NCBI GenBank assembly: GCA_024275915.1
Contig: JAJRYG010000068.1
Location: forward strand, 1-64,000
Length of the DNA stretch: 64,000 nt
Source: Gammaproteobacteria bacterium
GTDB lineage: Bacteria; Pseudomonadota; Gammaproteobacteria; UBA6429; Thiohalophilaceae
Direction of reading: 5' to 3'
Numbering within the stretch: position 1 is the stretch's first letter; each line of letters opens with the position of its first letter. A program made the translations under genes and the position numbers. Shown piece by piece: positions 1 through 9,623 of this stretch. The notes beneath the pieces are model-generated. The model did no database searches and was not told where the DNA came from. It saw only the letters and a program-made list of their open reading frames with translations.

Positions 1-615
1 AATGAAGACGGCACCATGGCACGGCGTCCCGAGCTGGAAAAATTTGCCGAAGAGCACGGCATCAAGATAGGCACCATCGCCGATCTCATTCATTATCGTT
101 TGCACAACGAAAAAACTGTCGAGCATGTGGCCGAGTCGAGAATGCCAACCGAGTTCGGCGAGTTCAAGTTGCATGCCTATCGCAATATCATCGACGACCA
201 GGTTCATCTTGCCATGGTCATGGGGGAGCTGGACGACCCCGACGATCCGGCACTGGTGCGGGTGCATGTGGAAAACAGCCTGTGTGACATCTTCGGCAGT
301 CTGCGTGAAGACTGTGGCTGGCCGCTGCGCGACGCCCTCAAGCGCATCGCGACCGAAGGGCGCGGCGTGGCCATTATCCTGCGCCTGGCCGACGAATCGG
401 ATGTCTTGATCAACCAGATCAAGCAGTATGCCGACATTGATGCCGGGCTGGATCTGCCGGCCCATGAAAGTGGTGAAGACCTGCGTACCTTTGGTGTCGG
501 CGCACAGATCCTCACCGACCTGGGCGTGCAGAAAATGCGTGTACTCAGTGCACCGAAAAAAATGCACGGGCTTTCCGGTTTTGGCCTGGAAGTGGTCGAA
601 TACGTGCATACCTGA
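1..615 (+). CDS. ribBA: RibBA C-terminal part (5' truncated), GTP cyclohydrolase II-like domain degenerate
   Basis: The frame is open from base 1 and gives the last 204 residues of a RibB/RibA two-domain riboflavin protein. The first 30 or so residues (GTMARRPELEKFA, KIGTIADLIHYR) are the end of the 3,4-dihydroxy-2-butanone 4-phosphate synthase domain; the rest aligns with GTP cyclohydrolase II. Active GCHII enzymes bind zinc through three cysteines in an RVHSEC...RCDCG pattern. Here the same stretch reads RVHVENSLCD...REDCG, so two of the three ligands are missing. By inference the RibA half is not catalytic and a separate ribA lies elsewhere. ribH follows after 62 bases. Confidence 0.9.
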   Translation, partial: NEDGTMARRPELEKFAEEHGIKIGTIADLIHYRLHNEKTVEHVAESRMPTEFGEFKLHAYRNIIDDQVHLAMVMGELDDPDDPALVRVHVENSLCDIFGSLREDCGWPLRDALKRIATEGRGVAIILRLADESDVLINQIKQYADIDAGLDLPAHESGEDLRTFGVGAQILTDLGVQKMRVLSAPKKMHGLSGFGLEVVEYVHT

Positions 616-677
616 TGGCTGCATACACAGTGAACACACGATACCGTTTATAAACAATATTCAACAGGTTAAAAAAT

Positions 678-1151
678 ATGAGCACGATAAAGACAATAGA
701 AGGTGATCTGGTTATCAAGGGCGCGAAGATCGGCATCGCCGTGGCGCGTTTCAACAGTTTCGTGGTAGAAAGCCTGCTCGACGGCGCCATCGACACCCTG
801 TTGCGCCATGGAGCCAGTGAAGGCGACATCGACGTGGTGCGTGCACCGGGTGCCTTCGAACTGCCCCTGGTGATCAAGAAAATGGCAGCAACGAAGAAAT
901 ACGATGGCATCATCGCCCTGGGTGCGGTGATCCGCGGTGGTACGCCCCACTTCGACTATGTGGCTGGCGAGTGTGTCAAGGGTATGGCCACGGTAATGAT
1001 GCAGGAAGGCATTCCTGTCGCCTTTGGCGTACTTACCGTCGATACCATCGAACAGGCCATCGAACGGGCCGGCACCAAGGCCGGCAACAAGGGCGGCGAG
1101 GCCACCTTGTCGGTGATCGAAATGATCAACCTGCTGCGCAACATCGGTTGA
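678..1151 (+). CDS. ribH: 6,7-dimethyl-8-ribityllumazine synthase
   Basis: A 157-residue protein of the usual RibH length. It condenses 5-amino-6-ribitylaminouracil with 3,4-dihydroxy-2-butanone 4-phosphate to the lumazine precursor of riboflavin. Family marks are ARFN (23-26), APGAFE (56-61) and the [10 protein letters not shown] loop with the proton-transfer histidine at about residue 91. It lies directly downstream of ribBA, the source of the butanone phosphate, and upstream of nusB, the common proteobacterial order. Confidence 0.98.
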   Translation: MSTIKTIEGDLVIKGAKIGIAVARFNSFVVESLLDGAIDTLLRHGASEGDIDVVRAPGAFELPLVIKKMAATKKYDGIIALGAVIRGGTPHFDYVAGECVKGMATVMMQEGIPVAFGVLTVDTIEQAIERAGTKAGNKGGEATLSVIEMINLLRNIG

Positions 1152-1208
1152 GGCGGGATAATCATTGTCAATGAAAACTTTTCGCAATAAGCCTGGAAGG
1201 GTCGAAGT

Positions 1209-1649
1209 ATGAAGATCAGCACCCGAACACGTGCCCGCCGTCTGGCACTGCAAGGCTTGTATGAATGGCAGGTTTCGGGCAATGCGCCCTCGGCCATCGA
1301 AACCCAGTACCTCATCGAAAAGGAAACCGGCAATATCGACATTGCCTATTTCCGTGAACTGATGAGCAAGGTTCCCGAGCACATCGATGAACTCGATGAA
1401 AAGATCCGCCCGTTACTGAGCCGCTCTCTGGATGAAATCGATCCCGTTGAACGTGCCGTGGTTCGGCTCGGCACCTATGAGCTGATCCATCACCCGGAAA
1501 TTCCCTACCGGGTGATCATCAACGAATCGGTCGAACTGGTAAAGATGTTCGGCGCCGAGCAGGGCCATCGTTTCGTTAATGGCGTGATGGACAAGCTGGC
1601 CTCACAGCTACGCGAAGTCGAAGTTCAGCAGCGACGCAAGAAAAGCTAA
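1209..1649 (+). CDS. nusB: Transcription antitermination protein NusB
   Basis: 146 residues, normal for NusB. The basic N-terminus (TRTRARRLALQGLYEW) and the C-terminal RVIINESVELVKMFG and GHRFVNGVMDKLA segments are the conserved helical core that binds boxA RNA with NusE (S10) in rRNA antitermination complexes. The ATG is preceded by GAAGGG. It sits between ribH and thiL, as in many gammaproteobacteria. Confidence 0.98.
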   Translation: MKISTRTRARRLALQGLYEWQVSGNAPSAIETQYLIEKETGNIDIAYFRELMSKVPEHIDELDEKIRPLLSRSLDEIDPVERAVVRLGTYELIHHPEIPYRVIINESVELVKMFGAEQGHRFVNGVMDKLASQLREVEVQQRRKKS

Positions 1650-1694
1650 GCCTGCCGGCAATTTGCTGCAACATCGACCACGGACCGATCAACC

Positions 1695-2690
1695 ATGTCT
1701 GCATCCGAGTTTGAAATCATTCACGACCATTTCGAACGCCATGGCGGGGCCAACCGCCATGACGTCATTCTCGGCATTGGTGACGATGGCGCCATTGTTC
1801 AGCCCCCCGCCGATCAGCAACTGGTGGTGGCCATCGACACCCTGGTCGAAGGGGTTCACTTTCCCATACAGACCCGGGCCGAAGACATCGGCTGGAAATC
1901 CCTGGCGGTCAATCTGAGTGACCTTGCCGCCATGGGCGCCGAACCGGCCTGGTTTACCCTGGCCCTGACTCTGCCCGAATCCTCCAACAGCTGGCTCAAG
2001 GGTTTTTCCGCCGGCCTGTTCGAACTGGCGGATCAATATGGCATACAACTGGTTGGGGGCGACACGACCCGGGGGCCGCTGGCCATTTCGATCCAGGTGG
2101 CCGGTTATGTGCCGGCGGGCAAGGCCCTGCGGCGAACGGGTGCGCAGGCCGGTGATCTGATCGGTGTCTGTGGCAACATCGGTGATGCCATGCTGGGACT
2201 GTCTGTGCTCATGGACGAACCACCACTGAGTGAGATTTCGACAGACAGACTGGTCGCCAGCCTCAATCGCCCTCGGCCCAGGGTCAGGGAAGGGCTGCGA
2301 TTGCGCGATCTGGCCCACAGCGCCATCGATGTCTCCGATGGTCTGTTGTCCGATCTTGGCCATCTGCTGGCCACGGCCCGCCTTGGCGCCGAGCTGGATT
2401 ATGCGGCCTTGCCGTTTTCCGCCGCTGGCCGGCAACTGCTGCAGGAAGTACCGCAACACCTGCCACAGTTGCTCGATGGCGGTGATGACTATGCCCTGTG
2501 TTTCTGTCTGCCACCAGATCGGCTGGCAACACTGCAGGCCAGGTTTGCCGATGAGCCTGACGTGCTCGGGATCATCGGCCGGGTTACCGAGACACCGGGA
2601 GTTCACTGCCAGGACGCGCAGGGCAAACGATGGGTGCTGCAGGCATCTGGTTATGAACACTTCAGACAGGAAGACCGATGGGCCTACTAA
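1695..2690 (+). CDS. thiL: Thiamine-monophosphate kinase
   Basis: 331 residues. ThiL phosphorylates thiamine monophosphate to the active diphosphate. The N-terminal GIGDDGAIV (27-35) and DTLVEGVHF supply the metal- and ATP-binding acidic residues of the PurM/ThiL fold; VGGDTTRG and AIDVSDGLLSDLGH are further family motifs. Its last 13 bases overlap the start of pgpA, so the two are probably translated together. Confidence 0.97.
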   Translation: MSASEFEIIHDHFERHGGANRHDVILGIGDDGAIVQPPADQQLVVAIDTLVEGVHFPIQTRAEDIGWKSLAVNLSDLAAMGAEPAWFTLALTLPESSNSWLKGFSAGLFELADQYGIQLVGGDTTRGPLAISIQVAGYVPAGKALRRTGAQAGDLIGVCGNIGDAMLGLSVLMDEPPLSEISTDRLVASLNRPRPRVREGLRLRDLAHSAIDVSDGLLSDLGHLLATARLGAELDYAALPFSAAGRQLLQEVPQHLPQLLDGGDDYALCFCLPPDRLATLQARFADEPDVLGIIGRVTETPGVHCQDAQGKRWVLQASGYEHFRQEDRWAY

Positions 2691-3178
2691 AACGCAACCG
2701 GGTGGATCCCAGGATCATCCTCAATCCCGTTCACTTTCTCAGCCTGGGTTTCGGCTCGGGTCTGTCACCCATTGCACCGGGCACGGCCGGTACCCTGGTG
2801 ACCATTCCCATCTACTGGCTGATGGCACCCCTGCCGATGCTCAGTTATTCACTGATCGTGCTGGCCATGTTTCTGCTGGGGATCTATCTGTGTGGCAAGA
2901 CCACCGCCTACCTCGGCAGCCATGATCATTCCGCCATCGTCTGGGATGAAGTGGTGGGCTACCTCATCACCATGTTCGCCATCCCTTTCAGCTGGCAATG
3001 GGCCATCGTTGGTTTCTTCGTTTTTCGCCTGTTCGATGTCTGGAAACCCTGGCCGGTGAACCTGATGGACAAGAACATCGACAAAGGACTGGGGATCATG
3101 CTTGATGATGTGGGGGCGGCCGTCTATTCTGCGATTACCATGCACATTTTAATCTATCTGTGGGGAATCCTGACATGA
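2678..3178 (+). CDS. pgpA: Phosphatidylglycerophosphatase A
   Basis: 166 residues with several hydrophobic helices. PgpA removes the phosphate from phosphatidylglycerophosphate at the inner membrane. The conserved GFGSGLSPIAPGTAGTL stretch (24-40) and the acidic WDEVVGY motif mark the family. It overlaps thiL at its 5' end, and its TGA overlaps the ATG of the next gene (ATGA), giving a compact nusB-thiL-pgpA group. Confidence 0.96.
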   Translation: MGLLKRNRVDPRIILNPVHFLSLGFGSGLSPIAPGTAGTLVTIPIYWLMAPLPMLSYSLIVLAMFLLGIYLCGKTTAYLGSHDHSAIVWDEVVGYLITMFAIPFSWQWAIVGFFVFRLFDVWKPWPVNLMDKNIDKGLGIMLDDVGAAVYSAITMHILIYLWGILT

Positions 3179-3567
3179 AATCGAAGCGGATCGTTTTGAT
3201 GTCCCTGTTGCTGCTCTCATGCTCGGTACAGGCCGGCAATGTCAGCATCGAATATGCCGAGCTCGTGCGCGACGCAAACAAGTGGCGGGTCAACGTCACC
3301 CTCCGACATGCCGATACAGGCTGGGAACATTATGCCGATGGCTGGCGCATCGTCGACAAGGATGGCAAGGTACTGGGTGGGCGCACCCTTTATCATCCCC
3401 ACGTCAAGGAACAGCCCTTTACCCGCAGCCTGTCTGCGGTGCGCATTCCCTCCGATACCACGGTCATCTATATCGAGGCCCATGACAAGGTCCACAAGTG
3501 GAGTCCCGAGCGGCTGAAGATCGACATGAACCGGCCACAGGGAAAACGCTACCGGATCAGGATGTAG
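3175..3567 (+). CDS. Small exported protein of unknown function
   Basis: About 130 residues starting with a signal peptide (MKSKRIVLMSLLLLSCSVQA followed by G) and then a small beta-rich domain with AELVRDANKWRVNVTLRHAD and WEHYADGWRIVD. I do not know its function. The chosen ATG overlaps the pgpA stop; a longer in-frame start 15 bases upstream would put residues ahead of the signal peptide and is less likely. The next gene begins 3 bases after its stop, so it is probably cotranscribed with the retropepsin-like protease. Confidence 0.8.
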   Translation: MKSKRIVLMSLLLLSCSVQAGNVSIEYAELVRDANKWRVNVTLRHADTGWEHYADGWRIVDKDGKVLGGRTLYHPHVKEQPFTRSLSAVRIPSDTTVIYIEAHDKVHKWSPERLKIDMNRPQGKRYRIRM

Positions 3568-3569
3568 CC

Positions 3570-4205
3570 ATGCTGGCCAGGATCCTTGTCCCGGCCTTGC
3601 TGCTGGCTGTTTCACTGTCGGCAACGGCGGCAGAGCTGCAGATCCTGGGGCTGTTTCGTGACATGGTGATCCTGCGAGTCGATGGCACGCAGTACACGCT
3701 TCGGCGCGGTGAATCGGCACCCGAAGGCATCAAGCTGATTGCCGCCAACAGCGAACAGGCTGTGCTCGAAATCGACGGCAGGCAAGCACGTTATGAACTG
3801 GGCACACACATCAGCGCCAGTTTTGCCCCGCGACTATCCTCGCGTGCCATGATCCGTTCCCGCAACGGCATGTATGCCGTACAGGGTTACATCAATGGTC
3901 AGACCGTGCAGTTTGTCGTAGACACGGGAGCGTCCTATGTGGTGCTGGACGCCGGACTGGCGCAGAGTCTGGGCATTGATTATCGCCAGGGACAACCGTC
4001 CTGGGCCACCACGGCAAATGGCCGAGCCAGGATCTATCGCCTCAGGCTCGACAGTGTGCAGGTGGGCGAGATTGTCCTGCATGACGTGGAAGCGGCCATA
4101 CTCGATCAGAATGTCATTGGCGGCGCCCTGCTGGGCATGTCTTTTCTCAACCGTGTACAGATGAAGAACGAAGGACAGATTCTGTTGCTGCATCAGAAGT
4201 GGTAG
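3570..4205 (+). CDS. Retropepsin-like aspartic protease, exported
   Basis: 211 residues from the ATG three bases after the previous stop. A signal peptide (about 1-21, ending ATA-AE) leads to a small beta domain and then a single retropepsin-type half: FVVDTGASYVVLD with the catalytic Asp at 118, and an IGGALLGMSFLNR flap/second-core region near the C-terminus. This matches the bacterial clan AA proteases that act as homodimers in the envelope. The substrate is unknown. The stop codon is followed by one of the AGATACAAG-type gene-end repeats. Confidence 0.85.
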   Translation: MLARILVPALLLAVSLSATAAELQILGLFRDMVILRVDGTQYTLRRGESAPEGIKLIAANSEQAVLEIDGRQARYELGTHISASFAPRLSSRAMIRSRNGMYAVQGYINGQTVQFVVDTGASYVVLDAGLAQSLGIDYRQGQPSWATTANGRARIYRLRLDSVQVGEIVLHDVEAAILDQNVIGGALLGMSFLNRVQMKNEGQILLLHQKW

Positions 4206-5048
4206 CTAAGGCAGAGAAAAGATGCAAGGGAAAAGACTCTGCCTCGTTAGAAAAATTTGTGGGAGGAGACAGTGGTGTTTTCAGTTTCAAGTTATTGATA
4301 TTGTGTTAATTATAATAGCGAAATGTGGCCTGTTTTCTGAGGAGAACCTGGTTTGAGCGTTTAGCATGCAGTGGGCTGTGTTTCATGGACGAAACCATGA
4401 CGAAGGGTTCCCTCTCCCCCGGGAGAGGGGGTGAGGGAATCGAAACGATCGGGAACCTTGGAGGGCGTACCGCGTCGGCAAGCGGGCAATGCCGAACGTC
4501 TACTGCTGGAAACCCCTGCCTGGCCGTCAGCCAATGGGCTTCAGGTTTCGACGCCAGGGGCGTCATTGAGCCCTGAATGGTTGATTTTGTTTGCCTGGAT
4601 GCCAAATTGATTATCGAAGCCGATGGCGGACTATAGGCTGAACAAATCGCCCAAGGTGCCAGACGAACAACCCGGCTGGAAGCAATGGGGTATCCGCTTA
4701 TGCGTTTGTGGGATCACGAAATACCAGGCAAACTTCACGGTGTGCTTGAACAAATACCGTCTGCCCTGATTGAACGCCCCTCACCCCAGCCCTCTCCCGG
4801 AGGGAGATGGCGTTGGCACGGTGGTTACCCACAAATTCTTCTGAAGAGCCAAGATTCTTTATGCTGTCTCTTGCCTTGTCTTTCTCGAACAACACATGGA
4901 TCAGGGATTGGGAATCGATTCGAAGGATAGTGCGCCGTGGGTGGTGACAGAGCAATGTGCTTTGCTGATTGCCCCCGAGCGTTCGGGCAAGGCATGCAAA
5001 CAATAAAAAGGGAGCGCCAGCATCCTGCCGGCTCACTCCCTTGTATCT
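4206..5048. other. Intergenic region with repeat copy A and no credible gene
   Basis: 843 bases between two convergent genes. It holds an AGATACAAG-like word at 4207-4240, repeat copy A (described separately) and a GGGAGAGGG hairpin near 4405-4432. The short open frames here lack a ribosome binding site and a recognisable product. Confidence 0.7.
4240..4855 (+). repeat. Dispersed DUF559-derived repeat, copy A (interrupted)
   Basis: The left block (4240-4345, CTCGTTAGAAAAATTTG to GGCCTGTTTTCT) and the right block (4575-4855) match copy B on the minus strand at 15218-15628. About 230 unrelated bases, with their own CCCTCTCCC/GGGAGAGGG hairpin, separate the blocks. The right block translates as a decayed DUF559-like nuclease tail: MVDFVCLDAKLIIEADGG, then a TAG stop, then RLEAMGYPLMRLWDHEI and RPSPQPSPGG. 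The TAG is shared by all three copies in the window. Confidence 0.75.
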
Positions 5049-5849
5049 TTAATCTTCTGCCTGCTTCCTTTTGTCTTTTTCGATTAACGCATAGGCCGAA
5101 TGATTGTGAATGGATTCGAAGTTTTCCGATTCGACAATATAGGCACAGATGCGATCGTCGGCATTGAGTCTGGCGGCGACGTCACGAACCATGTCTTCGA
5201 CAAACTTGGGATTGTCGTAGGCCCGTTCGGTGACCTGTTTTTCATCGGGTCGCTTTAGCAGGCCATAGAGTTCGCAGGAGGCTTCCTGTTCGACCATTTC
5301 GATGATCTCTTCCACCCAGATGAAGTCGCAGATGAGGGCGGTGATGGTGACATGGGAACGCTGGTTGTGGGCGCCGTAGTCGGAAATCTTTTTCGAGCAG
5401 GGGCACAGGCTGGTGACGGGCACGACCACCTTGATGGTCATTTCGTCCTTGCCGTCGTGGATCTCGCCAATGAAGGTCACATCGTAGTCCAGCAGGCTCT
5501 GCACCTTGGAGATCGGCGCCGTCTTGTTGATGAAGTAGGGGAAGCTCATCTCGATATGCCCGGACTTGGCTTCCAGCTTTTCGGTCATCTCACTGAGCAT
5601 CTGCTTGAATGTGGGGACAGAGATCTCCCGCTCGTGCTTGTTGAGGATCTCTACGAAGCGCGACATGTGCGTGCCCTTGAAATTGTGCGGCAGGTTCACG
5701 TACATGTTGAAGTTGGCGATGGTGTGCTGGTCGCCACCGAGGCGATCACGGATTTTCACCGGGTGGCGAATGTCCTTGATCCCGACTTTGTCGATGGGGA
5801 TTTCCCGAGTGTCTTTGCGGTTTTGCACGTCTTCGATAACGGCGCTCAT
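5049..5849 (-). CDS. folE2: GTP cyclohydrolase I type B (FolE2)
   Basis: 266 residues. FolE2 turns GTP into 7,8-dihydroneopterin triphosphate, the entry point to folate and to queuosine. Family marks include TFIGEIHDG and the metal/active-site stretch [20 protein letters not shown]. The start chosen overlaps the queD stop (ATGA); extending further upstream adds residues without family likeness. The last codons (KDKRKQAED) lie in a GATACAAG-type repeat that continues past the stop. FolE2 enzymes use varied divalent metals, unlike zinc-dependent FolE. Confidence 0.95.
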   Translation of the reverse strand: MSAVIEDVQNRKDTREIPIDKVGIKDIRHPVKIRDRLGGDQHTIANFNMYVNLPHNFKGTHMSRFVEILNKHEREISVPTFKQMLSEMTEKLEAKSGHIEMSFPYFINKTAPISKVQSLLDYDVTFIGEIHDGKDEMTIKVVVPVTSLCPCSKKISDYGAHNQRSHVTITALICDFIWVEEIIEMVEQEASCELYGLLKRPDEKQVTERAYDNPKFVEDMVRDVAARLNADDRICAYIVESENFESIHNHSAYALIEKDKRKQAED

Positions 5850-6232
5850 TCTGATTCCTCTGTATAGGTGACGCAGGCCCGATCGGTTTCCCACAGCGAG
5901 ACGGCATCGACTTTGACAGTATTCGTATTCAGTTCCTTGGACAGTTCCCGGTACAGGTAGGCCGAGATGTTTTCTGCCGTCGGGTTGATGGTGTCGAAAG
6001 GGGCAACCTCGTTGAGGTTGTAATGATCCAGCTGACCGATCAGGCGTTTGGTGGCGTCCTTGATGACCTTGAAATCCAGGCCCATTCCAACTTCATCCAG
6101 TTCGGTCGCGACAACATTGACTTCCACTTTCCAGTTATGGCCATGCAGGCGGTTGCAGACCCCTTCGTAGTTACGGAGGTAATGTGCGGCGGCAAAATCC
6201 GTGAGGATTTTCATGGTATAACGTGCGGTCAT
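5846..6232 (-). CDS. queD: 6-carboxy-5,6,7,8-tetrahydropterin synthase
   Basis: 128 residues, a short PTPS/QueD. Zinc ligands H17 (AAAHYL), H30 and H32 (RLHGH) and the catalytic Cys26 in CNRLHGH are all present. QueD makes carboxytetrahydropterin, the second step towards the 7-deazaguanine of queuosine, from the product of FolE2, which follows with a 4-base overlap. queA and tgt, the end of the same pathway, lie at 39-41 kb. Confidence 0.95.
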   Translation of the reverse strand: MTARYTMKILTDFAAAHYLRNYEGVCNRLHGHNWKVEVNVVATELDEVGMGLDFKVIKDATKRLIGQLDHYNLNEVAPFDTINPTAENISAYLYRELSKELNTNTVKVDAVSLWETDRACVTYTEESE

Positions 6233-6260
6233 CTGGATACTTGACTAAATAGGTGAGACT

Positions 6261-8153
6261 TTAAGCGAGTGTGGCCTGTTTGGCAAGTTTATTGTCCTGC
6301 ACAAACCTGTCGATGGCGGCCAGTATACCATCTTTGTTCAGTCCGGCCTCCTCGAGAAGCTCTTCGCGGCTGCCCTGTTCCTGGTAGTAGTCAGGCAGGC
6401 CGAGATTGAGCACCGGCACCAGGGTCTTGTGCTGCATCAGCAGTTCATTGACCGCCGAGCCGGCGCCGCCCATGACCACATTGTCTTCCAGGGTAACCAG
6501 CAGATCATGGTTTGCCGCCATGTCCAGCACCATGGCTTCGTCCAGGGGCTTGACAAAACGCATGTTCACCACGCTGGCACTGCGTTCTTCGCCCACTTCC
6601 AGAGCCTCCGCCAGCACGCAACCGAAGGCCAGCAGGGCAATGCCCTTGCCCTCACGGCGCAGCTCGGCCTTGCCGACCGGCAGGGTAGACAGATCCGCGG
6701 CCGGCTTGACGCCCGGCCCCTGGCCACGGGGATAGCGTACGGCGGCCGGTCCCTCATGGGCAAAACCGGTGCTGAGCATCTGCCGGCATTCATTTTCATC
6801 ACTGGGTGCCATGATCAGCATGTTGGGGATGGCGCGCATGTAACTCAGATCGAAGCTGCCCGCATGGGTGGCACCATCGGGACCGACGACACCGGCCCGG
6901 TCGATGGCAAACAGCACGGGCAGGTTCTGGATGGTGACGTCGTGGATCAGCTGATCATAGGCCCGCTGCAGGAAGGTCGAATAGATGGCCACCACCGGTT
7001 TCAGGCCGTCACAGGCCATGCCGGCGGCAACGGTGACGGCGTGCTGCTCGGCGATGCCCACATCAAAATAGCGTTCGGGAAACTGCTCGGAAAATGCAAC
7101 CAGGCCGGAGCCTTCGCGCATTGCCGGCGTAATGCCCACCAGTTTTTCATCCTGCCTGGCCATGTCGCACAACCACTGGCCAAATACCTGGGTGTAGGTG
7201 GGGCCGGTGGCCGGTTTGGTCTCCATCTTGCCGGAGCCGGGGTCGAACTTGCCGACACCGTGGTAGGTGCAGGGGTTGGCCTCGGCGTGGGCATAACCCT
7301 TGCCCTTGGTGGTGACGACATGCAGGAACTGCGGGCCCTTGAGGGTTCGCAGGTTGCGCAGGGTCTTGACCAGGGTGTCCATGTCATGGCCGTCGATGGG
7401 GCCGATGTAGTTGAAGCCCAGCTCCTCGAACAGGGTACCGGGTATGACCATGCCCTTGACGTGTTCCTCGGCACGGCGTGCCAGTTCCCAGACCGATGGC
7501 ATGGTGCCCAGCACCTTCTTGCTGCCTTCACGGACCGTGGAATACAGCTTGCCCGACAGCAGCTTGGCAAAATAATTGGACATGCCGCCCACATTGGGGG
7601 AGATGGACATGTCGTTGTCATTGAGTATCACCAGCAGGTTGGCATCCAGATCGCCGGCGTGATTCAGGGCCTCGAAGGCCATGCCCGCGGTCAGCGCGCC
7701 ATCACCGATGATGGCGACCGAGTGGCGGTCTTCATGGTTTAGCTTGGCAGCAATGGCCATGCCCAGCGCGGCGCTGATGGAGGTGCTGGAATGGCCCACA
7801 CCAAAGGTGTCGTAGGCACTTTCGCTGCGCTTGGGAAAGCCGTTGAGGCCACCACGCTGGCGCAGGGAGGGCATGCGATCCCGCCGGCCGGTGATGATCT
7901 TGTGGGGATAGCTCTGGTGGCCCACATCCCAGACCAGCCGGTCGTCCGGCGTATTGAAGACATGGTGCAGGGCCAGGGTCAGCTCGACCGTGCCCAAGCC
8001 GGCCGAGAGGTGGCCGCCGGTCTTGCTGACCGACAGGAGAATGAAACGGCGCAGCTCCTCTGCCAGCTCCTCGAGTTCCTCGATGGAAAAGTCGCGGATA
8101 TCGGCCGGGTCATTGACCCGGTTCAGCAAGGGGGTGTCAGCGGTAAACGGCAT
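6261..8153 (-). CDS. dxs: 1-deoxy-D-xylulose-5-phosphate synthase
   Basis: About 630 residues. Dxs condenses pyruvate and glyceraldehyde 3-phosphate in the first step of the MEP isoprenoid pathway, using thiamine diphosphate. Visible motifs are the [18 protein letters not shown] cofactor-binding stretch and [19 protein letters not shown] in the second half. I take the ATG giving [13 protein letters not shown]; an ATG 27 bases upstream (8180) is possible, and neither has a strong ribosome binding site. It lies upstream of queD on the same strand. Confidence 0.95.
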   Translation of the reverse strand: MPFTADTPLLNRVNDPADIRDFSIEELEELAEELRRFILLSVSKTGGHLSAGLGTVELTLALHHVFNTPDDRLVWDVGHQSYPHKIITGRRDRMPSLRQRGGLNGFPKRSESAYDTFGVGHSSTSISAALGMAIAAKLNHEDRHSVAIIGDGALTAGMAFEALNHAGDLDANLLVILNDNDMSISPNVGGMSNYFAKLLSGKLYSTVREGSKKVLGTMPSVWELARRAEEHVKGMVIPGTLFEELGFNYIGPIDGHDMDTLVKTLRNLRTLKGPQFLHVVTTKGKGYAHAEANPCTYHGVGKFDPGSGKMETKPATGPTYTQVFGQWLCDMARQDEKLVGITPAMREGSGLVAFSEQFPERYFDVGIAEQHAVTVAAGMACDGLKPVVAIYSTFLQRAYDQLIHDVTIQNLPVLFAIDRAGVVGPDGATHAGSFDLSYMRAIPNMLIMAPSDENECRQMLSTGFAHEGPAAVRYPRGQGPGVKPAADLSTLPVGKAELRREGKGIALLAFGCVLAEALEVGEERSASVVNMRFVKPLDEAMVLDMAANHDLLVTLEDNVVMGGAGSAVNELLMQHKTLVPVLNLGLPDYYQEQGSREELLEEAGLNKDGILAAIDRFVQDNKLAKQATLA

Positions 8154-8507
8154 GCTCGAAACGTCTCGGAATCTAAACATGCGATCATGCTGTTATATAG
8201 GGTGACATGCAAGTGAAATATTACTTTAAGACTGGTGTAATACGCTGATTACAAGAATTAAATTGTTAACACTATCACAGAAATTATTACCACAATAAAA
8301 ATAATAGTACTAAGGCATGTATTTCGAACAGCAAAATACTGCCACAATGACAAGACTTGATGGCATTGCTGTCCCTGACCGTGCAGCACAGGGGACAGAA
8401 TGTCGAAACGGTCCCGGAGGCGGGCTTCCAGCTTGACAGTTCGGTTCGTCACGGGTAGCCTCAGCAGGATCTTTGCGAGTAAAAAAATAACTGAAATTCA
8501 AGCACCT
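8154..8507. promoter_or_regulatory. AT-rich divergent intergenic region between dxs and squalene synthase
   Basis: 354 bases separating divergent starts. The middle (about 8210-8330) is strikingly AT-rich compared with the coding sequence around it and must carry promoters for dxs (minus) and the hopanoid operon (plus). I see several TATAAT-like hexamers but no single convincing -35/-10 pair. The squalene synthase frame is open back to 8400, but the stretch before 8508 does not look like its family. Confidence 0.5.
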
Positions 8508-9623
8508 ATGACGGCAGAAACGGCAGTTTATGAACAAAACCTGGTCGCTGACGGTGTACCAGCAAAATCCTTTGCCTCGGATGATGCCCTGCAGGACTAT
8601 CTGCTGCAGGGGGTGTCGCGTACCTTCGCCCTGACTATCCCCCAGTTGCCGAGCGGACTTTTCGAAGCCGTCTCCAATGGCTACCTCCTTTGTCGTATCG
8701 TCGATACCATCGAAGACGATACGGCCCTCAGTGCCGAGCAGAAGAAAAAGTATGCCGGTCAGTTCGTGGAGGTGGTCGCCGGTGAGGCCGATGTCGTTCC
8801 TTTTGCCGCCAGTCTGGCTCCCCTGTTGTCCGAGGCAACGATTCCGGCCGAACATGAACTAATCCAGCTGATGCCGGATGTCATCCGCATCACCCATAGC
8901 TTCAGCAACGTGCAACGTGAGGCCCTGACCACCTGTGTGCGGGACATGGCCGAAGGCATGGTCTACTACCAGCAGCTCGATACGAGCAAGGGGCTGGAAA
9001 CCCTGGCCGACATGGAGCGCTACTGCTACTACGTTGCGGGTGTGGTTGGTGAAATGCTCTGCAAGCTGTTCTGCGCCTACTCGCCAGACATCGACCGTCA
9101 CCGTGACGAACTGATGAAGCTGTCGGTGGCCTTTGGTCAGGGCCTGCAGATGACCAACATCCTCAAGGACATCTGGGACGACCATGAGCGCGGCGCCTGC
9201 TGGTTGCCGCAGGACATTTTCAGCAAGTACGGTTTTGATCTGGCCGACCTGAAACCGGGCCAGAGCGACCCCCGTTTTGAACAGGGACTGGAAGAACTGA
9301 TCAGTATCGGTTACGCCTGTCTGCAACAGGCGCTGGAATACACCCTGCTGATCCCCGCTAGAGAAGCCGGGATCCGGAACTTCTGTTTCTGGTCCATCGG
9401 CATGGCCGAGCTGACGCTGGCGAAGATCAACGCCAACAAGGGCTTCCAGCATGGTGACGAGGTGAAGATCACCCGCCGCAGCGTCAAGACGATCGTTGCC
9501 GCGAGCAAGGTAGCCGTGCATGCCGACTTTCTGCTTCGTGCCCTGTTTGCCTATGCCGGTCGCGGCGTACCACGTAAAGAAAACTACAATATTGTCAAAA
9601 GAACATTGGGGACAGACAAATGA
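8508..9623 (+). CDS. Squalene synthase (phytoene/squalene synthase family)
   Basis: 371 residues. Joins two farnesyl diphosphates to squalene. The two aspartate-rich Mg-diphosphate motifs are clear: DTIEDD at 66-71 and KDIWDD ending at D225; TFALTIPQLP and YCYYVAGVVGEML are other family stretches. A single enzyme replaces the HpnC/HpnD/HpnE trio of many hopanoid clusters. The ATG at 8508 is chosen because 36 upstream in-frame residues are basic and unlike the family. Its stop overlaps the shc start (ATGA). Confidence 0.88.
   Translation: MTAETAVYEQNLVADGVPAKSFASDDALQDYLLQGVSRTFALTIPQLPSGLFEAVSNGYLLCRIVDTIEDDTALSAEQKKKYAGQFVEVVAGEADVVPFAASLAPLLSEATIPAEHELIQLMPDVIRITHSFSNVQREALTTCVRDMAEGMVYYQQLDTSKGLETLADMERYCYYVAGVVGEMLCKLFCAYSPDIDRHRDELMKLSVAFGQGLQMTNILKDIWDDHERGACWLPQDIFSKYGFDLADLKPGQSDPRFEQGLEELISIGYACLQQALEYTLLIPAREAGIRNFCFWSIGMAELTLAKINANKGFQHGDEVKITRRSVKTIVAASKVAVHADFLLRALFAYAGRGVPRKENYNIVKRTLGTDK

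Noticed and set aside
6429-7742. 437-codon open frame on the plus strand opposite dxs
   Set aside because: It is the antisense shadow of a well-supported gene: no family likeness, low-complexity composition typical of GC-rich antisense frames.
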